A DNA stretch of 64,000 nucleotides. Source: Pyrus communis (lineage: Eukaryota > Streptophyta > Magnoliopsida > Rosales > Rosaceae). The stretch lies in NCBI RefSeq assembly GCF_963583255.1, contig NC_084807.1, positions 5,498,872-5,562,871 on the forward strand, in the 5' to 3' direction. Position numbers and translations under genes: made by a program. The notes beneath the pieces are model-generated. The model was given only the letters and a program-made list of their open reading frames with translations, did no database searches and had not been told where the DNA came from. Positions within the stretch are counted from its first letter, which is position 1. Each line of letters begins with the position of its first letter. Positions 26,734 through 38,834 of the stretch are shown here, piece by piece.

Positions 26734-28034
26734 CTGTTTCTTGTCCTACGTCGTGAACGGACAATGAGTTTGACTAAGTCAGAAACTCATATGGGCATGA
26801 TTGAGTCGTATTGTAAGCAAAATCAAGTCAAACTTTGTCCGCAAGTAATTTTAAGAGTCGCGTATCAGTTACGTGGTGGTTGTGTTTCCATTCAACGTCT
26901 TGCAATGTGGGTAAATGACGCGTTTTTTTATGTCATGGAGCTAGATTATAATATTTGAATACGTCTTATAGGGTTTTGAAATAAAACCTACATCCACTAC
27001 TCCATCCTCCTCCTACATGGGCTGCCACGTGGATGAAAGTTTTATATATTGCCTTGTATTGTAAATGGAGGTGTGAATGCCGACATAAATACGCATGTGA
27101 ATTTGAAGAATGAAAGTTAAAAGAGGTTTGGTATTTACTATTTGGATGTACAGAATTTCAACATTCAATATTGGACGTTTGCATGGTAAGTGTTCTATAT
27201 AAAGAGCATATGCAATGTTTGACAAACATTATAAGAGAAACATACGGAGGAAATACCATAGAGCTAGATTAGATAGATGGGGAGAAAAATATTAAAGTTA
27301 TTTTTGTACTTTTATTATTTTAAATAATAAAAGAAAGTATTACTGTTATCTCGAGAACATAGATATACTTGCTGAATTTCGTAAATATTATATTTTGTTT
27401 ACTTTATGTTCTATAACACATATATCCTCAATTTCGTAACATCTTCTTCTTGTGTTTATACAATATATAGCCGCGTAGCCGGCTGAATTTGACACTTTCG
27501 TCGATTAACGGATAGACTATAAGGTAGAAAAATCAATGTTTGCGTTCGGAATTAAGACATAATGATTTTGAATAAGACGGTGATTAACATTCCTGATATC
27601 TCTCTCTGTCGTTTTCCCCCTTCACTTTTACAGTTGGACACGGATTTACACTGAAACTCAAACCACCGCCTCGCACATCTCACCATCAATAATTCTCCAC
27701 CCCAAATTTAACGCTGAAACAAACAGTAAAAATCTGTGAATCCATGAGGGCAAGTCCAGCGGCTAGCAGAAAGGCAGTTGCCAGGCCTTGCGCCCCCCTG
27801 CATGGAGCGACGTCAGCGTGACATCAGCGAGCGCACATAAGCCCCGCGACGAGAAATTAAATCAGTGGCCAACTGCTCTCTCCTGGAGTCGGTATCTCGG
27901 GCGCGGATCGCGAAGGTCTTGGTCCCCTGCAGGTCGTAATTGACGAGAGAGTCGAGAGTGGTGGAAGGAAATTGGGTGGTGGGAGGTCAGCAAATTGGGT
28001 AGGTTCGGTAAGGAGCAGATCAAGAGTGTTTTTT
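26734..28034. other. intergenic, MUS81 3' region, no gene seen
   Basis: A short frame at 26764-26958 overlaps the probable MUS81 3' untranslated region and resembles nothing known. Around 27,750-27,900 there is a GC-rich stretch (GGCAAGTCCAGCGGCTAG onward) unlike its surroundings, perhaps a repeat edge. Nothing else is supported. Confidence 0.4.
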
Positions 28035-28235
28035 GGGAAGAGAATCCTCTCTTGACCTCATGATGGGGATTATTCTGATCATGAAATCCAGATCGTTTAA
28101 ATTTAATTCAATAGTTGTAATTATTATAATTTTTTTAAAAATTTTCTGTTTAGAACCGTTGGATTAAATTTGAACCATCCAGATTTTTTGATCAGAAAGA
28201 TCCTCAATCCTAAGCCGAGGAGAGGATCCTCTTCC
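28035..28235. mobile_element. MITE of about 200 bp upstream of the first PME gene
   Basis: The left end GGGAAGAGAATCCTCTC and the right end GAGAGGATCCTCTTCC are inverted copies. Subterminal sequences also pair (ATCCAGATCGTTTAAATT against AATTTGAACCATCCAGAT). This is a compact non-autonomous TIR element about 470 bases upstream of the PME start. Confidence 0.6.
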
Positions 28236-28489
28236 TCTTTCTTGGGGTTGGACTACTTCAAAAAGTATATATATTTAATCTCCCTTGTCCTTTTGAAACT
28301 GTTGCACTTGCTCCCACCCGCCCAAGACTTTCATCGTTTACTTCTCCGTCTTCCGGAAAAATCAACGAAAATAATGAAAATGTTTTAAAAATTTTAAATT
28401 TTAATAATAATAATAAAATATAAAATAAAATAAATAGTATCATATTCAATATTTTAATGTAAAAAAATAAATTTTTTAAAGTAAAAATA

Positions 28490-28560
28490 TAATTTTTTAT
28501 TAAAATAAACAGTAATACAAATTTGTTTTTGTTCGTTAAAACTCCTAAAAATCAAATCCC
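28490..28560. repeat. fragment of a TIR element also present at 49309-49460
   Basis: ATTAAAATAAACAGTAATAC followed by GTTCGTTAAAACTCC matches the right end of the element at 49309-49460 (GTTAAAGTGAACAGTACTGC, then CGTTAAAACTCC). Only one end is recognisable, so it is probably a truncated copy. Confidence 0.4.
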
Positions 28561-28704
28561 GACCACTTTTCTAAATTCCAAATACGACCCATTGATTCCG
28601 CACCCAAATGATTCAATCACCTCCAATTTCCACAAAAACCCACCAAATTTATAAACCCACCACCATGCTGCTCCTCCAAACCCAAATCCCTAAACCTCGC
28701 CTTC

Positions 28705-30715
28705 ATGGCCTCCCTGCTCTTCCTCTCTCTCCTCTCCCTCACTCTCTTCCTCTCCCTCTCCTCCGCCTCACGCCACCGCTCCATCTCCCCCCAACCCCAG
28801 ATCCAGCTAGCCTGCAAGGCCACACGCTTCCCCGACGCGTGCCAAGCCTCGCTGAGCAAGCTCGTCACTGACCCAAACGCCACCCCTCTCGAGACTATCC
28901 ATTCGGCCGTCAAGGTCTCTGATGACGGCCTCAAGACCGCGCAGGGCATGGTCCACACTATCCTGGACTCGTCCGCGGGGAACATAAACCGCACCACCGC
29001 CGCGAAAAACTGCCTCGACGTCCTCGCCAACTCCCGGTACCGAATTTCCCTCACCACCGATGGATTGTCAAGTGGTCGCGTTAAAAACGCACGTGCCTCC
29101 ATGAGTGCCGCGTTGCTCTACCAATACGACTGCTGGTCGGCTCTCAAGTACGCAAACGACACCCAGATGGTCAACAAGACGATGTCGTTTCTCGACTCGC
29201 TGATCGGAAAATCCAGCAACGCGCTCGGCATGATTTGGTCGTACGACAACTTCGGAAATGACACTAAGAAGTGGGGGCCGCCGAAAACAGAGCGGGACGG
29301 GTTCTGGGAGCGGGTCCCGGGCGGTGGGTCCGACCAGGGATTTCGGGGCGGGATTCCGTCGGGTTTAAAGGCGGACGTGACGGTGTGCAAGGGGAATTCG
29401 TGTGATTACAAGACGGTGCAGGAGGCTGTCAATGCCGCGCCGGATAACGCGGGAGATAAGAGGTTCGTGATTGGGATAAAGGCTGGGGTTTACGAGGAGA
29501 CCGTGGGGGTGCCCTTAGAGAAGCGGAACGTGGTGTTCTTGGGAGATGGGATGGGCAAAACGGTCATTACTGGGTCGTTGAATGTGGGCCAGCCCGGAAT
29601 TTCCACCTACAACACTGCCACCATCGGTACGTTTACTACGCGTCACTTTTTGGTTTTTTTAATTTTCTTTTTAATTTGTTTTTATCTGCCGTCCGTGGGT
29701 ATTTAGTTTTTTAAGATTTTTGTAATATGACGTCACATTTGGTTAGTTAAAAAATGCATGGTGGATCACACTTATAAGACGGGTTTGGTACGTGGCGTGG
29801 GACATAGCACATCTGGTCTGAACACGCTCGTCCAATTCCGTTTTGTCCCAAACATGGCATACCAACTATAGCACGGAACCTCTGTTTCGTCCCATTCATC
29901 CCATTTCATCCCGTCTATGTACCAAACCCTCCCTTATGGTGTGACCCCTCACCCACGTAATCTCAGAAGTTGAGGTTGAGGATGAGGATGGGTGCTGTAA
30001 TTGCTGATTGTTCGTCAATCTTATATGTATCGCAGGAGTTAATGGTGATGGGTTCATGGCGAGTGGTCTCACGGTCCAGAACACAGCAGGTCCCGACGCC
30101 CACCAAGCAGTTGCTTTCAGATCAGACAGCGACCTCTCCGTAATCGAAAACTGCGAATTCATAGGCAATCAGGACACTCTCTATGCTCATGCCAACCGAC
30201 AATTCTACAAGTCGTGCACCATCCAAGGCAATGTGGATTTCATCTTCGGAAACTCTGCTTCCATCTTCCAAGACTGCATCATCCTTGTTCGTCCTAGACA
30301 GCTCGAACCCGAGAAGGGCGAAGACAATACAGTCACAGCCCATGGAAGAACAGACCCCGGGCAGTCAACGGGCTTTGTATTTGAAAACTGCTTGATCAAT
30401 GGCACGGAAGAATACATGAAGTTGTATCGGAGCAAGCCGCAGGTGCACAAGAACTACTTGGGGAGGCCGTGGAAGGAGTACTCGAGGACGGTTTTCATAA
30501 ACTCGAGCATGGAAGCTTTTGTTGCACCGCAAGGGTGGATGCCTTGGGATGGGGATTTTGCTTTGAAAACCCTTTTCTATGGAGAATTCGGGAATTCCGG
30601 CGCGGGTTCTGATTTGTCCCAGAGAGTGAAATGGAGCAGCAAGATCCCACCCGAGCATGTTAATACGTATTCTCTGCAGAATTTTATCGACGGAGATGAG
30701 TGGATTAAAACATGA
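28705..30715 (+). CDS. pectinesterase/pectinesterase inhibitor, PME51-type (533 aa), first tandem copy
   Basis: Exon 1 is 28705-29626 and exon 2 is 30036-30715, joined in phase 1. The protein removes methyl esters from cell-wall homogalacturonan after secretion. Order: signal peptide (about 1-22, Leu/Ser rich), inhibitor-like pro-domain (about 30-180, opening at [12 protein letters not shown]), a Gly-rich linker, then the catalytic domain from DVTVCKG. Signature motifs are all present: [27 protein letters not shown] with both catalytic Asp residues, and [13 protein letters not shown] with the active Arg. No RRLL/RKLL-type cleavage motif is visible in the linker, so the pro-domain may stay attached. 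The start is the first ATG in frame; another ATG at 28665 is in a different frame and would make an overlapping upstream ORF. It is paired with a close paralogue 1.25 kb downstream. Confidence 0.92.
29773..29936. mobile_element. Tourist/Harbinger-like MITE in the intron of the first PME gene
   Basis: The left end ATAAGACGGGTTTGGTAC and the right end GTACCAAACCCTCCCTTAT are inverted copies, with TTA-like flanks. The 164-base element fills the middle of the single intron. The second PME gene's intron shows no matching element, so it inserted after, or was lost since, the tandem duplication. Confidence 0.6.
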
Positions 30716-30896
30716 AATATCAGCGGGATTTTAAATTCCCCTTTTTAATAACAAAATACTAATTAGTGAGTGCACTAGGATCTCAATGCATTATGTTGCA
30801 TGAATCAATTAAAGAAAGAAAAATCAATTTTGCTTCATCTATCTTCCACTTAAATGATTTTCTTTTCTTTTAATGAAGAAAAATCATATCATTTAA

Positions 30897-31180
30897 GATA
30901 TATATATATATATATATAGATTATATTAATACATTTCCTAAAACTGACACAATATAAACGTACCAATCAACTATGTTTATGGAATTAAACGTACTAAAAT
31001 TGAAAATAAATGTACCAAAATTGAAAATCAATGTACCAATATTGGAAATAAACGTGCCTATCAAATATACGTACCAAAATCAGAAATCAATAATAACCTA
31101 TACATGCACTTGGAAATCAATGTATCAATATTAGAAATAAAAGTAGTGATCAAATAAACGTACTAAAATTGAAAATCGAC
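30897..31180. repeat. (TA)n tract followed by a diverged AT-rich minisatellite
   Basis: About 11 TA repeats (30897-30919) precede loosely repeated units of about 20-24 bases built on AAACGTACCAAAATTGAAAA and AATGTACCAATATTGGAAA, at least eight copies to about 31,180. Units differ in length and sequence, so this is an old or gene-converted array in the spacer between the PME genes. Confidence 0.55.
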
Positions 31181-31962
31181 AATGGTCTATACGTAACATG
31201 TTGCACTTAAACCTAACAATAATGATACATAATAGACTGTTGTTGATTTCCGATTTTGGCATGTTTATTTCCAAAGTCATTTGGCATTTCTTCATCAAAT
31301 TTTGAACATCTTTGTAATCATTCTTATATTGATTCAACAATGTTCCTTGTAATATTATCCCAAACTAATCTGTGATAGGTATGGTTTTAAAATCCGTTTG
31401 AGTGGCCTCGTTGTAAGTTTACTTTTCCTTTAAAAAAATAATAATAAGTTCAATAGCGATTAGCAAATTCGTTCCAAGATATTTTTCATTGATCGAAACA
31501 CGGTTAATGCATCACATATTTTTATACAAGTAGTTGAAAATTTTATTTTTTAAATTAGTAACATTTTAGCACATATATTTTAACATTTATACAATAACAC
31601 GTAATATACAACCCGTATTTCGGCCACACTAAAAAATCTATCCAAGGCCTGCCCCTTCACTCACTATAGAACTGGTCATGGCCGAAGCCGTTGACTTGAC
31701 AGGGAAACAGGTCACTCTATTCCTCCAATCAAAGAAGCTGCAATCTGCAACTGAAATTCTTTTCTTATCCATCCCAAAAATAAATAAAACCAACAAAAAA
31801 ATCAGCAACAAACCAAAATCCCGACATATCACATGAATTTCCAAATCCTTTACTATATTTGACCCATCCATGCCGCCCTCCTTATTTAAACCTCCATGGC
31901 AATGGCAACGGCAACGCTGTGCATCTTCTTCTTCTCCCCGCAAAACCAAATTCCTCCTCCTC

Positions 31963-34021
31963 ATGGCTTCCCTCTTCCTCTCTCTCCTCTTCCTCACTCT
32001 CTACCTCTCTCTATCCTCCGCCTCTCACCACCACCACCAGCCCACATCCCCCCTACCTCAGATCGAGCAAGCCTGCAAAGCCACGCGCTTCCCCGACGCG
32101 TGTCAAGCCTCCCTCACCAACATCGTCACTGACCCCAGCACCACCCCTGTCCAGACCATCCAATTCGCCGTCCAACTCTCCGGCGACGGCATCGAGACGG
32201 CGCAGGGAATGGTCAAGACTATCCTGGACTCCTCCACGGGCAACCTAAACCGCACGACCGCCGCGAATAACTGCCTCGAAATCCTCGCTAACTCCCTGTA
32301 CCGAATTTCTCTCGCCACCGACAGTCTCTCACGCGGTAAAATTAAAAACGCGCGTGCCTCCATGAGCTCCGCGTTGCTCTACCAGTATGGCTGCTGGTCG
32401 GGCCTCAAGTACGCCAACGACACCAACATGGTCAACGAGACGATATCGTTTCTCGACAGTTTGATCGCCAAATCCAGCAACGCGCTCGGCATGATGGCCT
32501 CGTACGACAACTTCGGTAACGACACAAAAATATGGGCCCCGCCCAAGACGGAGCGAGACCGGTTCTGGGAGCGGCTGGAGCACGGAGGTCCCGACCCGGG
32601 ATTTCGGGCCGGGATGCCGTCGGGTTTAACGGCGAACGTGACGGTGTGCAAGGAGAAATTGTGTGATTACAGGACGGTGCAGGAGGCGGTTAATGCCGCA
32701 CCGGATAACGCGGGAAGGGAGAGGTTCGTGATTGGGATAAAGGCTGGGGTGTACGAAGAGACCGTGAGGGTGCCCTTAGAGAAGCGGAACGTGGTGTTTT
32801 TGGGGGACGGGATGGGTAAAACAGTCATTACCGGGTCGTTGAACGTGGGCCAGCCTGGAATTTCCACATACAACACTGCCACCGTCGGTCGGTATTTTTA
32901 TTTATTTTTCTATTTTTCAGAAATTATCGTAAATATTGTTTTTGTTTGATAATTGGAATACTATTACGTCACAACTTGGCGGTGAAGAGTGCATTGCCAT
33001 TGTCATGTAGAGTACGGGGAATTAGGCGCATGCGGTATGGGTAGTAGCTTTACCCACAAGTAAATGGAACTCGCTCTATGAGATACGTTTTCATCGCTAA
33101 CGTTTTCAGTAAATATGATACAAGTAATGTTACTTGACGTATAGAATTATAGCTAGTACCTTACTGCTTATCGCATTTCGTATTACTACCGCGTTTTGTT
33201 GGACAACATCTTTATCAGAATATGTTTCCCTCTCATTTAAGCAACAATACCTAGTTTTTCATCACTTGTTCTATAATTTTTCATGTCATTGAATCATAAT
33301 TATCTTGCATTATTTTATTAATTTGTTGATGTATGTGACAGGGGTTGTTGGTGATGGGTTCATGGCAAGCGGACTGACAATCCAAAACACAGCAGGTCCC
33401 GACACCCACCAAGCAGTTGCTTTCCGATCAGACAGCGACCTCTCCGTGATCGAAAACTGCGAATTCATAGGCAATCAAGACACCCTCTACGCACAAGGCA
33501 ACCGCCAGTTCTACAAATCATGCACCATCCAAGGCAACGTCGATTTCATCTTCGGAAACTCAGCTTCCATCTTCCAAGATTGCACCATCCTCCTCCGTCC
33601 ACGGCAACTCCAACCCGAGAAAGGCGAAAACAATGCCGTCACAGCCCACGGAAGAACAGACCCTGCGATGACAACGGGTTTCGTGTTTCGAAACTGCTCG
33701 ATCAACGGCACGGAAGAGTACATGAAGTTGTACCGGAGCAAGCCGGAGGTGCACAAGAACTACTTGGGAAGGCCGTGGAAGGAGTATTCGAGGACGGTTT
33801 TTATAAACTGCAGTATGGAAGCTCTTATTACACCCCAAGGGTGGATGCCTTGGAGTGGGGATTTTGCTCTCAACACCCTTTTTTATGGGGAGTTTGGGAA
33901 TTCTGGACCGGGTTCTGATTTGTCCCAGAGATGGAACTGGACCAGCAAAATCCCATCTGAACATGTTAATGCGTATTCTGTGCAGAATTTTATTCAGGGA
34001 GATGAGTGGATGTCAACTTGA
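31963..34021 (+). CDS. pectinesterase/pectinesterase inhibitor, PME51-type (534 aa), second tandem copy
   Basis: Exon 1 is 31963-32887 and exon 2 is 33342-34021, with the same phase-1 join as the first copy. The domain order is the same: signal peptide from [10 protein letters not shown], inhibitor domain ([12 protein letters not shown] onward), and catalytic domain with [27 protein letters not shown] and [12 protein letters not shown]. The frame extends 31 codons upstream to 31870, but those residues are Pro/Trp/Gln rich and have no counterpart in the first copy, so the ATG giving MASLF is preferred. The linker again lacks a dibasic processing motif. A 109-base piece of exon 2 (about 33813-33921) is also found in the chimera at 43331. 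Confidence 0.92.
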
Positions 34022-34963
34022 AATATTATTATAGGCTATTTTTAATTATGAATATTAATGGGAAATAATTTTTATACACTACATTTTATAAACTGTTTAA
34101 ATTATTCAATTCAAAAGCTGTTTGTTAAAAAAAAAAAAAAAAAAAAATTAGATGAGTGTGATTGCAATACAAAAATGAGCAATTGTAGAGTACAAATTAG
34201 ATGAGTTCCACAATTAATAAGTAGAACTCACCTTTATCAAACTCACACCATTGATACCTAACAATTGTGTTACAAGAATCAAACTCAAGGTGATAAATTC
34301 TAACACATAAAAGTTAAACTCGCTCGAACCACTGTGAAAGGCCTTAGATAACAAGACATATTTTAGTGGAATGGAATTATACAAGGATTTGATTGGTTGA
34401 CATTGAAAGTGTACACATGCTTTTATGAAATCAAAGATGTTCGATTGATTTTCCTCAAAAAAGAAAGAAAAAAACAAGTATTCAGAGTATTATTTGCAGT
34501 GGAAGTCTGCTGAGCCTGTAGTCCAAGAGGCTTTGTGTGGCTTGGATAGAGTTGTTTCCTGACTCGATACATGTAAATCTCGTTTGATTCCTTGTGGAGC
34601 CCCCTTTCCGAACAACCGGGAAACCTCTGTGTAAACCTACCAACCAACGCCATTGCCGGTCTCTTATGCCATCCACATTCGATTTACATCTCCCATAAAA
34701 ATCCATCGTTGACTTTCATCGGTGTGGACCGAGTGATAAGCCTCTCAAGTGATTCACTTGCAATATCGCACAATAATGCGATATAAACAAAGTATCTAAA
34801 GCACGCCTTGTTATATGCCCGTAAACCTCCTCAAGTGATAAACCACATCAGCCTGATGAAGAACTAAGATGAGAATCCTATCATTTCAAAAAAAAAAAAA
34901 CAAGGCTAGAGTCATTCGAGTGTAAATATAAGGATAGAAGAAGATACGAGGAAGATATCTCAC
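34022..34963. other. intergenic, no gene seen
   Basis: It contains a 22-base A run (about 34126-34147) that may be a retroposon tail, and otherwise ordinary AT-rich spacer. The overlapping short frames on the minus strand (34214-34706) show no family resemblance. Confidence 0.4.
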
Positions 34964-35820
34964 AGGAAGAGGCGCTAAAACACCAATAGGAACAACTGAT
35001 ACTATGTCGGTCAGAGTTCTCTGTAGACCTTTCTTTTCTTTTTCTGTCAGTTCATCTCCATGAAAGACCCTTTTAAGCAACCCCATAGCGGCAACAACGT
35101 CAATAGCTAGCAATTGAGTTCCTTGCCACACATCCTGCTCATCATTTTTTAGAAGAAACAAAAATAATTAATGAGAAGGAAATTGGAATCTGTAAACAAG
35201 TCCACAGGAACAAATGTAAAACTAATAAAACTCATATTTTACAAAATGTAGGAGTCAACATCCTGCTTTGTGGTTTATGCAGAGGTTTCCAGTTGTTCAG
35301 AAAGGGGACTCTAGAAGGAATCAAGCACGAACCAGCACATATGGAAACAACTAAATCCGCAGCCAAACCAAAAAAGCAAACATTAAACTTTAAGTTTTAT
35401 CTGTAAAAAAATACCAGGCCTACCTAACAAAGAATTGAGGGCAAGAAACTTTTGCTTGACCAAGTTTTGTAATTGCTGCATAGCATATCAGTGCAAGCAT
35501 GAGGAGAGATGTGTCACTTGTGTTGCTAGACCCCTAGTGCGTTACCTTACTAGACCTGGAAGCAGATTGAAGCAGGATTAAATCTATATAATCTTCAAAT
35601 CCATCTAGAAAAATTATAAGACACATTAAACAATAGAGGATAACATACACATTAGTAGCAGCAGTAAAGCACGGTTCCCTTCAAATAATTAACAAGGGAA
35701 GATACCACCACGGAACTTGCTTAGAGATAAACCACTCATAAGCTTCAGGTTGCTTGGCTGATAGTTGATCCCGGATTAAGCTCTCAAGGGAAGAAGATTG
35801 TCTTAATAAACTGCAATGAT
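34964..35820 (-). pseudogene. LETM1-like gene remnant
   Basis: A clean exon at 35134-34964 (minus) reads DVWQGTQLLAIDVVAAMG, then GDELTEKEKKGLQRTLTD and VVPIGVLAPLPV, bounded by an AG acceptor and a GT donor. This is the start of the LETM1 domain found in mitochondrial and plastid inner-membrane ion-homeostasis proteins. An upstream piece (about 35813-35690) reads LESLIRDQLSAKQPEAYEWF and then slips frame: VSSLVNY appears in one frame and FTAATNV in another before stops. No downstream exons for the rest of the domain are seen before the PME spacer. I infer a truncated, frameshifted remnant rather than an active gene; the family call rests on the single good exon. Confidence 0.5.
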
Positions 35821-36596
35821 GCATTAATTAAACATATTGAAAATCTTAAACCAAATAAGAGGAAATCTTTGGGTTAATAAGATCTATAAGCAACCAAAGT
35901 GGATAGAAAGCACACACCAGTTGCATTTGAAACCTTTGAGTGAATAAAAACGCATAATTGAAATTTCAAAGTCCTCAGCGTAGTATTCCAAATCCAGAAA
36001 AACAAAGCAGATTACACATTTTCACTTTCATGCTAACAAGTTAATCTACTTAATTTACAGTTCAAAAATAAAGTAAGGTTGTTGAAGCTGATACTGAAAA
36101 CTTTATGGTCGCCTTATTACAATTGACTGTAAAAGGGATCAAATTTTGCCATTTTTATGGAAGTGAGGAATGGACCGGTCCTTATTCATACACAGGACTA
36201 CTCATACTTAAAGCCAAGTTTAGAATACATCCTTATTAGCAGCACTGGCAACATAGGAGATCACTGTTTGAATGGACTAGCTACAAAACTGATCAACTTC
36301 CACAAATGAACTCTTAAGTTTTGAAATATAAGTGGTGTATTACCTCCTTTGAACAAAAACGTTTATGTCTCTGTCTCTACCACCCATGCAATCTCACTTG
36401 AAGCTTGCAATAAGGAGTGTCGTAGAAGGCAGCCTCGGCAGCCTGGTTCCTTAAGCACCTATAAGCTAGGTGTAGAACTAAATCTTTTTTATCAATTCCA
36501 ACTCCACGATGTAGACACCAAGGAAGATGGTGTGTCTCTCTATATACACTCCACTCCAGGCACTGCATAAAGAGAGTTTCCAAGAAGCTCAACCTT
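35821..36596. other. no gene seen; probable PPR 3' untranslated region
   Basis: AT-rich sequence. The part next to 36,597 is probably the 3' untranslated region of the PPR gene. Frames at 36349-36592 on both strands look incidental. Confidence 0.4.
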
Positions 36597-38276
36597 TTAA
36601 ACTAAATAACTAATACCGGGTATCTTTTTAATCCCTCGCTCTTCCATTTTGGTTCTTACAGCAGAAACATCAAACCAGCGCCCTGTTGCTGCATAGATAT
36701 CGGACAAGAGCACATAATTACCAGGATTTTGGGGTTCAAGCTCAAAAAGTCGATAAGCAACTAACTCTCCTAGCTCAGCATTGCAGTTTAGCTTACAGGC
36801 TGCTAGTAGTGCACCCCAAGCGCCAGCATGAGGCTTCTCATGCATTGATTTTAGAAGATCATAAGCTGCTTTTAACCGTCCTGACCGGCTAAGAAGACTA
36901 ACTATACATGCATAATGATCAGGAGAGGGATTTAAATGGTACTTATGTCTCATTGATTCAAAGAAGTGCCAACCCTCCTCTACAAGCCCAGAGCGACTAC
37001 AAACTGTCAGGATGACTGTAAAAGCAACCTCATCCGGAGCTAAACCTTCAGTTAGCATCTTATTGAAGAGGGAAACAGCCTGATCCCCTTGACCATTAAT
37101 CGACAACCCTTGTATCATAGAACAGTATGAAATCAAATCCCGCTTAGGCATCTCTTCAAACAAACGTGTTGCTCTTTCCATATTCCCACACATTGCATTC
37201 ATGTTAATCAGAGCTGCGAGAACATGAGCCTGACGAACATCAATGGAGCTCTGGCTCAGGTAAGAATCAACCCATTTAGCCACCTGCAAGCAACCCACTT
37301 GGGAACAAGCTGACATCAAGCTCACCATTATAAACTCGTCAGGCTTAACATTCTTCGTACTCATTTCTTGAAATATCTTTAAAGCCTCGTTAGGTTGACC
37401 ATTTTGAGCATACCCTGATATCAATGCTGACCACGCAACGATATCTTTATCCGAGCATTGCTCAAACAAAAATCTCGCAGACGCCATATCTCCACACTTG
37501 GCATATCCATCGATCATAGTAGTATAAGAAACCACATTCTTCTCAGGCATTTGATCAAAGATCCTCCTAGCATTGACCAAATCCCCCATCTTTACAAACC
37601 CACTAATAATCGCATTCCACGACACTGCATTTCTCTGGGGCATCTGATCAAACAGCTTGTTGGCCTCCACCAAATCCCCAACACTAGCATACCCAACAAC
37701 CATAGTCGTCCAAGAAACCACACTTCTCTCAGACATTCCATCAAACACCTTGCGAGCGCAAACAATCTCCCTGCATTTCCCGTACAAATCAATCAAACTG
37801 GTGCCTACAAACACATCCCCGTCAACTCCACACCTCACCGCCGACCCGTGTATCGCCCTTCCTTCCCAGACCCTCCCCTCACTCGCACACGCCTTAAAGA
37901 GAGACGGGTACGTATACCTATCCGGAAGGCCCTCCTCCCTCTTCATCCGAACAAACAGAGAAACAATGCCCAAAAAACCAGACCTTTCGCAGTACCCTTT
38001 GATCAGACAGTTCCAGAGAAAGGTGTTGGGGCTGAGGACGCGGTCAAATACAGCGGTGGAGTAAGAGAGGGAAGCGAGAGCGTTGGAGAGGCAGATGAAC
38101 TGGCTTATGAGGAAGCAATCTTGCTCCAAACCTTTACGGACAATGTGGGCGTGGATTTGTTCGAGATGGAATTGGGTTTTGCAGCCTTTGAGTAAGGATG
38201 CGATTGAAGGCAGCAGAGAAGTGGGACGGCGGCTGTTGGGCGGAGCTAGCGATGAGTAGAGGCGGATTGTAGGCAT
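36597..38276 (-). CDS. PPR protein, PLS class with E-type C-terminus (559 aa)
   Basis: An intronless frame encodes tandem pentatricopeptide motifs from about residue 60 to 490 (SVVSWTTMVVGYASVGD, NAVSWNAIISGFVKMGD, NVVSYTTMIDGYAKCGD, DIVAWSALISGYAQNG). An E-type tail with AGAWGALLAACKLN and NYVLLSDIYAATGRW follows, ending KIPGISYLV without a DYW domain. Such proteins bind organellar RNA and act in editing, splicing or stability in mitochondria or plastids. The Ser/Arg-rich N-terminus (MPTIRLYSSLAPPNSRR) looks like a mitochondrial targeting peptide. It is similar to what I remember of Arabidopsis At5g37570. A truncated copy lies at 43460-44908. Confidence 0.9.
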   Translation of the reverse strand: MPTIRLYSSLAPPNSRRPTSLLPSIASLLKGCKTQFHLEQIHAHIVRKGLEQDCFLISQFICLSNALASLSYSTAVFDRVLSPNTFLWNCLIKGYCERSGFLGIVSLFVRMKREEGLPDRYTYPSLFKACASEGRVWEGRAIHGSAVRCGVDGDVFVGTSLIDLYGKCREIVCARKVFDGMSERSVVSWTTMVVGYASVGDLVEANKLFDQMPQRNAVSWNAIISGFVKMGDLVNARRIFDQMPEKNVVSYTTMIDGYAKCGDMASARFLFEQCSDKDIVAWSALISGYAQNGQPNEALKIFQEMSTKNVKPDEFIMVSLMSACSQVGCLQVAKWVDSYLSQSSIDVRQAHVLAALINMNAMCGNMERATRLFEEMPKRDLISYCSMIQGLSINGQGDQAVSLFNKMLTEGLAPDEVAFTVILTVCSRSGLVEEGWHFFESMRHKYHLNPSPDHYACIVSLLSRSGRLKAAYDLLKSMHEKPHAGAWGALLAACKLNCNAELGELVAYRLFELEPQNPGNYVLLSDIYAATGRWFDVSAVRTKMEERGIKKIPGISYLV

Positions 38277-38834
38277 GGGTCTCTCTCTATTGCAAATCCA
38301 ATTACACCGTTAACTTTCCACGACTGGAATCTGCTACAAGGAACACATTCTCAGTTTCTCTAAAGACGTTATGGTACAATTCAATGGCCATGTAACAGCT
38401 GAGAGATAAAAATTGGAGGGAAACTTGCTTGGTTGCCGAGAAAAACACCAAGAAAATGGTGACAAAGGCAGACAAAATATATTTTCCAACTTATTTGCCT
38501 CGGGCTTTAAAGGCGTACAACTTCCTAACGAAAACACAAGGAACAAGAAGATGACGAAAGCAATCATCACATGCAGACAATATAAGACGAGACAACCGCT
38601 TACGTAAAATCTTAAGTTATTCCCGTAGACTGGATTCACTAGCCTCTCACTCTGGGCTACGTAACTTGGTTTCGATAGTTGTCACGCTCTGATTTTGAGA
38701 TACGTTCAAAATCGACTCATGATAAAAAACAATAATGCTACAAGAATATATAGAGTCAATTGGGGTTCATATATAATATACGTCAAATATTTAATGGAAA
38801 CAAAAATACAATAAAGGGTAACAAATTAAACACA

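Noticed and set aside
26764..26958. 64-codon frame after MUS81
   Set aside because: Lies in the probable 3' untranslated region, with no family resemblance.
28665..28871. upstream ATG frame before the first PME gene as the true start
   Set aside because: It is in another frame and yields a Pro/Leu-rich peptide without a PME domain; the 28705 start aligns with the paralogue.
31870..31962. extended N-terminus of the second PME
   Set aside because: The extra 31 residues (Trp/Gln/Arg rich) would precede the signal peptide and are absent from the first copy.
37458..38195. 245-codon plus-strand frame opposite the PPR gene
   Set aside because: Shadow frame; the same length frame reappears opposite the PPR copy (44045-44782) because the DNA is duplicated. 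The minus strand has clear PPR repeats.
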